A stretch of DNA of 10,786 nucleotides from Balneolales bacterium (GTDB taxonomy: Bacteria > Bacteroidota > Rhodothermia > Balneolales > Natronogracilivirgulaceae), in assembly GCA_007133995.1 (NCBI GenBank), contig SLLP01000086.1, forward strand, positions 1 to 10,786, given 5' to 3'. Shown here one piece after another: positions 6,954-10,786 of the stretch. The notes below the pieces were generated by a model. The model was not told the origin of the DNA, made no database searches, and saw only the letters and a program-made list of their open reading frames with translations. How positions within the stretch are numbered: the stretch's first letter is position 1; each line of letters opens with the position of its first letter. The position numbers and the translations under genes were made by a program.

Positions 6954-8108
6954 ATGTCGCTGTTCGCATCATCAGAAATTCCGGTTTTTGTCAAGACTCT
7001 CATGGGGCTGGAGGAGGTATTGGCGGAGGAGCTCGGCAAACTAGGCGCGAGCGATGTCTATATCGGAAGGCGCGGTGTGGCCTGTGTGGCGGATGAGGAA
7101 GCGCTTTACAGGATTCTGATCCATTCCCGCATAGCAATTCGTGTGTTGGTGCGGCTGGCGGAGAGTAATGTCAAAAACGAAACAGAGCTTTATGATTGGG
7201 TGAAGACCATTGGCTGGGAGGATCATATGTCGGTTAAGAACACTCTGGCCGTGGACGTGGTCTCATTTCATCCGGAAATGAATCATACGGTTTTTCTGGC
7301 CCAAAAGACCAAGGATGCCATTGTGGACCGGTTTCGCGAGATGTATGAGTTACGGCCGAGTGTCAATCCGAAGGACCCGGATGTGCGCATCAATCTGCAC
7401 ATATCCAGAGATGGTGCGTCCCATATTGCGCTGGATGCGTCCGGACGGTCCATGAATCAGCGTGGCTATCGTCAGAGCACCGGAAAAGCTGCCATTAATG
7501 AAGTGCTGGCGGCCGGTCTGATTGCCATCAGCTTGTGGGATCCGGAAACACCGTTCGTTGATCCGATGTGCGGATCCGGCACCTTTCTGATCGAAGCGGC
7601 CATGATTGCAAAAAAACGGGCGCCGGCGTTGCTGAATGAATCATTTGGATTGAAGCGATGGCCTCATTTCCGGGAATCGCTATGGCACCGGCTTATCAGG
7701 GATGCCCAACGCGTTGAACGGCGCGATGTCGACTGGATATACGGCGGCGATCAGGATCAGGGAATGATTGCCATCAGCCGTCAGAATATCAAAAAAGCGC
7801 GCCTCAGCCGGAACATCACTCTGGTCAATAAACCGTTTGAGAAGCTGTGGATTCCCGAAGGTGGCGGGGTGATCATATCCAATCCGCCACACGGCGAGCA
7901 CATTGGTGAAAAGAAGCAGCTCAGAAAAATGTATGAGGAGCTCGGTAGGGTTCTGAGGTATAAAGCTGTGGGCTACAAGGCCTATTTCATTACACCAGAC
8001 CGGGAATTCAAGAAATCGTTTCCGATGAAACCGGGTAAAATATTCAACGTTTTGAACGGTTCCATTCCCTGTGAATACATCTCCTATTCCATCGGACCAA
8101 AAAAGTAA
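6954..8108 (+). CDS. THUMP-domain class I SAM-dependent RNA methyltransferase (RlmL N-terminal/YpsC-like)
   Basis: The protein has 384 residues from ATG 6954. An in-frame GTG at 6879 would add 25 residues that do not look conserved, whereas the 6954 start puts the family-typical KTLMGLEEVLAEEL near the N-terminus. A ferredoxin-like/THUMP RNA-binding region (about 10-162) is followed by RGYRQSTGKAAINEVLAAGL (170-189), the SAM-binding motif DPMCGSGTFLIEAA (203-216), an acidic GGDQD (264-268) and the catalytic loop NPPHGE (310-315). Relatives such as the N-terminal half of E. coli RlmL make m2G in 23S rRNA, so the likely role is guanine-N2 methylation of rRNA. The exact site is not predictable here. 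The fourth motif residue is His where Tyr or Phe is usual. The protein lacks the second (RlmK-like) half found in enterobacterial RlmL, as is normal for single-domain members. Confidence 0.9.
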   Translation: MSLFASSEIPVFVKTLMGLEEVLAEELGKLGASDVYIGRRGVACVADEEALYRILIHSRIAIRVLVRLAESNVKNETELYDWVKTIGWEDHMSVKNTLAVDVVSFHPEMNHTVFLAQKTKDAIVDRFREMYELRPSVNPKDPDVRINLHISRDGASHIALDASGRSMNQRGYRQSTGKAAINEVLAAGLIAISLWDPETPFVDPMCGSGTFLIEAAMIAKKRAPALLNESFGLKRWPHFRESLWHRLIRDAQRVERRDVDWIYGGDQDQGMIAISRQNIKKARLSRNITLVNKPFEKLWIPEGGGVIISNPPHGEHIGEKKQLRKMYEELGRVLRYKAVGYKAYFITPDREFKKSFPMKPGKIFNVLNGSIPCEYISYSIGPKK

Positions 8109-8111
8109 GAT

Positions 8112-8141
8112 TTTTCTCGACTGGAAGCGCTTTTATATTTA
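8112..8141 (+). promoter_or_regulatory. Candidate promoter for the leucine dehydrogenase-Hsp33 pair
   Basis: TATATTTA (8134-8141) differs by one base from TAnnTTTG. The overlapping TTAATTTG (8139-8146) is also a one-mismatch match. A TTTT at 8112-8115 sits 18 bases upstream of the first, in roughly the -33 position. It begins only a few bases after the methyltransferase stop, leaving a leader of about 180 bases before leucine dehydrogenase. The support is the position and the partial motif match only. Confidence 0.3.
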
Positions 8142-8157
8142 ATTTGCAACTGGCAGC

Positions 8158-8287
8158 CAGAATGACTGTCCCGCAGAGAGACACTCATGACGAGTATATG
8201 GAAAAACAATTTAACGGTAGCGATTAATTTATTTTCAGACAGAATGCCTGTCACAGACAGACGGGCATCAGGCAGACGAGCATCAGA
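8158..8287 (+). repeat. Short degenerate repeats in the leader of leucine dehydrogenase
   Basis: CAGAATGACTGTC (8158-8170) recurs as CAGAATGCCTGTC (8240-8252), 12 of 13 bases identical. Next to the second copy are two back-to-back 15-base units, CAGACGGGCATCAGG (8258-8272) and CAGACGAGCATCAGA (8273-8287), 13 of 15 identical. GACAG and CTGTC blocks in this stretch (8238-8242, 8248-8252, 8256-8260) can pair as small alternative hairpins. No frame through this stretch looks coding. It could be a regulatory leader or simple sequence drift. Confidence 0.5.
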
Positions 8288-8326
8288 AAGACCAATTACC
8301 AGATCACTCTAAAGTAACATAAGAAT

Positions 8327-9481
8327 ATGGCACCAACGCTAATAGAAAAAGAGGCCAAAACAGGGAAATCCGTTTTTGAAAGTATGATGGAAAATGAGCA
8401 CGAACAGGTGATCATCTGTTCGGATCCTTCGTCCGGGCTAAAAGCAATCATTGCCATCCACAACACCATACTGGGGCCATCGCTTGGCGGAGTGCGCATG
8501 TGGCCCTACGAGTCGGAGCAGGCGGCACTCAAGGATGTGCTCAGACTTTCACGCGGGATGACATACAAGGCGGCCGTGGCGGGGCTCAACCTCGGCGGCG
8601 GCAAGGCCGTTATCATCGGTGATCCTAAAAAGGATAAAAAAGAGGCGATTTTCCGGGCCTTCGGGCGTTATGTTGAAGGTTTGGCCGGTCGATACATTAC
8701 AGCCGAAGATGTCGGCATGAGCATCCGGGATATGGAGTGGATCCGGATGGAGACCAAGTATGTCACGGGTATATCCATGGCACTTGGCGGCAGCGGTGAT
8801 CCCTCGCCTGTGACCGCGATGGGAGTGTATATGGGGATAAAGGCGACGGCAAAAAAAGTATTCGGATCGGATTCCCTTGAAAATAGGACGATCAGCATAC
8901 AGGGAGCGGGTAATGTGAGTTCAAATCTTGCCCGGTATCTCCACAAGGAGGGGGCAAAACTGTTTGTTACGGATATTGACGAGGAAAAGGTGGACAACGT
9001 GGTTCGTGAAACCGGCGCCATTGCCGTAGACCCGGAATCCATTTACGATCTGGATGTTGATATCTTCAGTCCGAATGCGCTTGGCGGAGTCCTGAACGAG
9101 GATACTATCACCCGGCTGAAATGTGCCATTGTTGCGGGAGGTGCCAACAACCAGCTGGAAAAAGAATCGGTTCACGGTCCGATGCTTATCGAGCGGGGAA
9201 TTGTTTATGCACCGGATTATGTTATTAATGCCGGTGGCTTAATCAATGTTTCCAACGAACTCGAAGGTTATAACCGCGAACATGCCCATGAGCAGGCTGC
9301 CAGGATCTATGACACCATGTCACGCATTCTTGAGTATTCTGCCACGCACAACGTGCCCACCTACACGGCATCCAACACGATTGCAGAGATGCGGCTGAAG
9401 CAGATTGGCAGGGTCAAGTCGATTTATGCCTCGCGAAGCCATTTTACAGGCAGGATGGGTGAGCTTGTTGGCAAAAGATGA
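8327..9481 (+). CDS. ldh: Leucine dehydrogenase (Glu/Leu/Phe/Val dehydrogenase family)
   Basis: This complete 384-residue protein closely resembles Bacillus leucine dehydrogenase in wording and spacing. The substrate region has GPSLGGVRMWPY (50-61), GMTYKAAVAGLNLGGGKAVI (77-96) with Lys81 and catalytic Lys93, and ITAEDVG (124-130) with catalytic Asp128. The NAD-binding domain has GAGNVSS (193-199) and the acidic end of beta-2 at VTDID (214-218), suggesting NAD+ over NADP+. YAPDYVINAGGLINVSNEL (294-312) and YNRE (315-318) are also family hallmarks. It reversibly deaminates leucine, valine and isoleucine to branched 2-oxo acids plus NH3 and NADH in the cytoplasm, feeding branched-chain amino acid breakdown or branched fatty-acid synthesis. 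Substrate preference is inferred from similarity and not proven. The C-terminal tail of about 20 residues after 363 varies in the family. The ATG at 8327 has no strong ribosome-binding site. The Hsp33 gene follows within a few to about 30 bases, probably as one transcript. Confidence 0.94.
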   Translation: MAPTLIEKEAKTGKSVFESMMENEHEQVIICSDPSSGLKAIIAIHNTILGPSLGGVRMWPYESEQAALKDVLRLSRGMTYKAAVAGLNLGGGKAVIIGDPKKDKKEAIFRAFGRYVEGLAGRYITAEDVGMSIRDMEWIRMETKYVTGISMALGGSGDPSPVTAMGVYMGIKATAKKVFGSDSLENRTISIQGAGNVSSNLARYLHKEGAKLFVTDIDEEKVDNVVRETGAIAVDPESIYDLDVDIFSPNALGGVLNEDTITRLKCAIVAGGANNQLEKESVHGPMLIERGIVYAPDYVINAGGLINVSNELEGYNREHAHEQAARIYDTMSRILEYSATHNVPTYTASNTIAEMRLKQIGRVKSIYASRSHFTGRMGELVGKR

Positions 9482-9514
9482 TGAATGCTCCACGGGCAGG
9501 CGGTTGTTTTATCC

Positions 9515-10411
9515 ATGCAGAAAAAAGATTTTATAAAACGTGACCGGTTGATGCGCGCCATCACCCAAAACGGTCACTATCGCATATCGGTTGTGAAAAC
9601 AACGGAGATCGTCCGCACAGCCCGAAAAAAGCATGGATTGTCCCTGCTTGCATCGGTGTTGCTTGGGCGTGCTCTTACAGGTGCGCTGTTGATGGCATCG
9701 GGATTGAAGGGCGAAGAGCGTATCCAGCTCAGGATGGAAGGCAATGGTCCGGTAAGATCGGTGATGGCCGATGCTACCAGTCACGGTGAGGTACGGGGAT
9801 ATGTTTCGCGACCGGATGCAGAACTGGATTTTCAAGAGAACACATCGCTGAGTGACGGCATTGGTATTGGTGTGCTGACCGTCTCGAAATCGCTTTATAA
9901 CAGATCACGGCCTGTGACCGGAACCGTGGCGCTTGTGCGTGGGAATGTAAATGAGGATTTGGCGCATTATCTGTTTCAGTCGGAGCAGATACCATCCGCC
10001 GTCGCACTGGATGTAGCCATTGACGAAAAGGGCGGGATAGCGGAAGCTGGCGGTGTGCTTGTGCAGGCTATGCCCGGTGCAACACGTGAAGAAACCTTGC
10101 TGCTGGAAGAAAATGTACGGACCATGCCTATGCCTGGCCGGCAATTCGCGGAAGGGTATTTGGACGAAGTGCTTGCCTCGGTAGCCGGGAATATGGATGT
10201 CAAAGAGCTGGATCGTTATCCCGTGGATTTTTTCTGTCGCTGTTCCCGGGACAGATTCAGGCGCTCCCTGGCGCTGCTTGATCCGGATGAGCTGCTGTCA
10301 ATGAAGGGGGAAATCGAAGAGCTGATCTGTCACTACTGCAGCAAGAAGTATGTTTTTACACGCGAGGAAATCAATGCTATTGCTCAGAAAGCAAAGATTC
10401 GGCAGAACTGA
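9515..10411 (+). CDS. hslO: Redox-regulated molecular chaperone Hsp33
   Basis: The protein has 298 residues from ATG 9515. An in-frame ATG at 9485, three bases after the leucine dehydrogenase stop, would add ten residues (MLHGQAVVLS). I prefer 9515 because the family start is normally a short polar lead into the RAIT/RALT segment, but coupling favours 9485. The N-terminal domain has HGLSLLASVLLGRALTGALL (about 40-59), RIQLRMEGNGPV and GEVRGYV. The C-terminal zinc switch is complete, CRC (Cys241, Cys243) and CHYC (Cys272, Cys275), giving CxC-x28-CxxC. In the family these cysteines bind zinc when reduced and form disulfides on oxidation with partial unfolding, turning on a cytoplasmic holdase that protects proteins during oxidative stress. 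It probably shares a transcript with leucine dehydrogenase. Its last 35 bases overlap the convergent amidohydrolase gene. Confidence 0.95.
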   Translation: MQKKDFIKRDRLMRAITQNGHYRISVVKTTEIVRTARKKHGLSLLASVLLGRALTGALLMASGLKGEERIQLRMEGNGPVRSVMADATSHGEVRGYVSRPDAELDFQENTSLSDGIGIGVLTVSKSLYNRSRPVTGTVALVRGNVNEDLAHYLFQSEQIPSAVALDVAIDEKGGIAEAGGVLVQAMPGATREETLLLEENVRTMPMPGRQFAEGYLDEVLASVAGNMDVKELDRYPVDFFCRCSRDRFRRSLALLDPDELLSMKGEIEELICHYCSKKYVFTREEINAIAQKAKIRQN

Positions 10412-10786
10412 TGGATGGTTTTACGTGCAACACTCTGTCGCGCAGGTGGCGGATAAGAGCGTACGTCAGGAGCGCGCTGGCAGGAGCAATAATGCGTTCA
10501 TCGACATCAAAACAGGAATGATGAAGCGGATAGGAGGTATCCGGTGAGTGAGCGGTACCCACGCGCAGGAGTAAGCCGGGAAATCGCTGGGTGTAATACG
10601 CAAAGTCTTCCGCACCAAGGCTTTGCTCTCTATCCAGGAACTTTTCGTCACCAAGTTGAGAGCTGATAGTTTTGCGCATGAAGCGGTAGAGCTGAAAATT
10701 GTTGATAACCGATGGGGATCCGCCGCCGAACCGCACGTTGGTTTCCACCCCGTTCAGTTTTCCGATTCCACGGGTGATCTCTCTCA
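10377..10786 (-). CDS. M20-family metallopeptidase/amidohydrolase, C-terminal part (5' truncated by window edge)
   Basis: About 136 codons are visible, and the frame is open through the right edge. The GTG near 10748 is internal, since upstream residues (REITRGIGKLNG) continue the fold. GGGSPSVINN, SLGAEDFAYYTQRFPG and the C-terminal PLHHSCFDVDE followed by an Ala-rich helix are characteristic of M20 amidohydrolases (N-acyl-L-amino acid amidohydrolase, hippurate hydrolase or IAA-amino acid hydrolase type). In the family the EDFAY region lies at the active site, and a His in the PLHHS segment is a zinc ligand. The enzyme would hydrolyse an N-acyl amino acid or related amide, with the substrate not predictable. 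The dimerisation domain and the first metal ligands are outside the window. The reading frame continues about 20 residues past the usual last helix and overlaps the end of hslO by 35 bases. Confidence 0.88.
   Translation of the reverse strand, partial: REITRGIGKLNGVETNVRFGGGSPSVINNFQLYRFMRKTISSQLGDEKFLDREQSLGAEDFAYYTQRFPGLLLRVGTAHSPDTSYPLHHSCFDVDERIIAPASALLTYALIRHLRDRVLHVKPSISSAESLLSEQ

Overview
The window looks like ordinary core chromosome from a member of the Bacteroidota in the broad sense. The protein set (leucine dehydrogenase followed by Hsp33, an OmpA-type lipoprotein with DUF4398-like repeats, a single-domain THUMP rRNA methyltransferase) would fit the Balneolota/Rhodothermota side, but that finer placement is inference from protein style and moderate GC. 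Direct sequence support for the phylum comes from two copies of TATATTTG, which matches the Bacteroidota -7 promoter element TAnnTTTG. One lies just upstream of tRNA-Phe and one upstream of the methyltransferase gene. Most genes also lack a strong Shine-Dalgarno sequence, and the tRNA has no encoded CCA.

Layout: positions 1-1831 (+) hold the 3' end of an NfnA/SudB-type ferredoxin-NADP reductase small subunit. It overlaps by ATGA with a complete NfnB/GltA-type iron-sulfur flavoprotein, so the two probably form an electron-bifurcating transhydrogenase or a related NADPH/ferredoxin oxidoreductase. Positions 1987-2838 (+) encode a fold-type IV aminotransferase with the active-site residues of D-amino acid transaminase. 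A leftward block follows on the minus strand. It is, in transcription order, recJ (6460-4736), tRNA-Phe(GAA) with its own promoter and a strong intrinsic terminator, then a lipoprotein with three helical repeats, a coiled coil and an OmpA-like peptidoglycan-binding domain (4396-2867).

A 0.4-0.5 kb non-coding gap (6461 to about 6953) separates recJ from the rightward block. That block is a THUMP/SAM RNA methyltransferase (6954-8108), a repeat-bearing leader, leucine dehydrogenase (8327-9481), and the redox chaperone Hsp33 almost directly behind it (to 10411). At the right edge a truncated M20-family amidohydrolase runs leftward and overlaps the Hsp33 gene tail-to-tail by 35 bases.

Common themes are amino-acid nitrogen metabolism (leucine dehydrogenase, D-amino acid transaminase, M20 amidohydrolase, NADPH/ferredoxin balance) and housekeeping maintenance (RecJ repair, rRNA modification, Hsp33). 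I found no mobile element, CRISPR array, phage gene or defence island, and nothing I would call a new system. The points most worth a second look are the NPPH (instead of NPPY/F) catalytic loop of the methyltransferase, the atypical EGYKNN cofactor loop of the transaminase, the three-repeat architecture of the OmpA lipoprotein, and the matched promoters.
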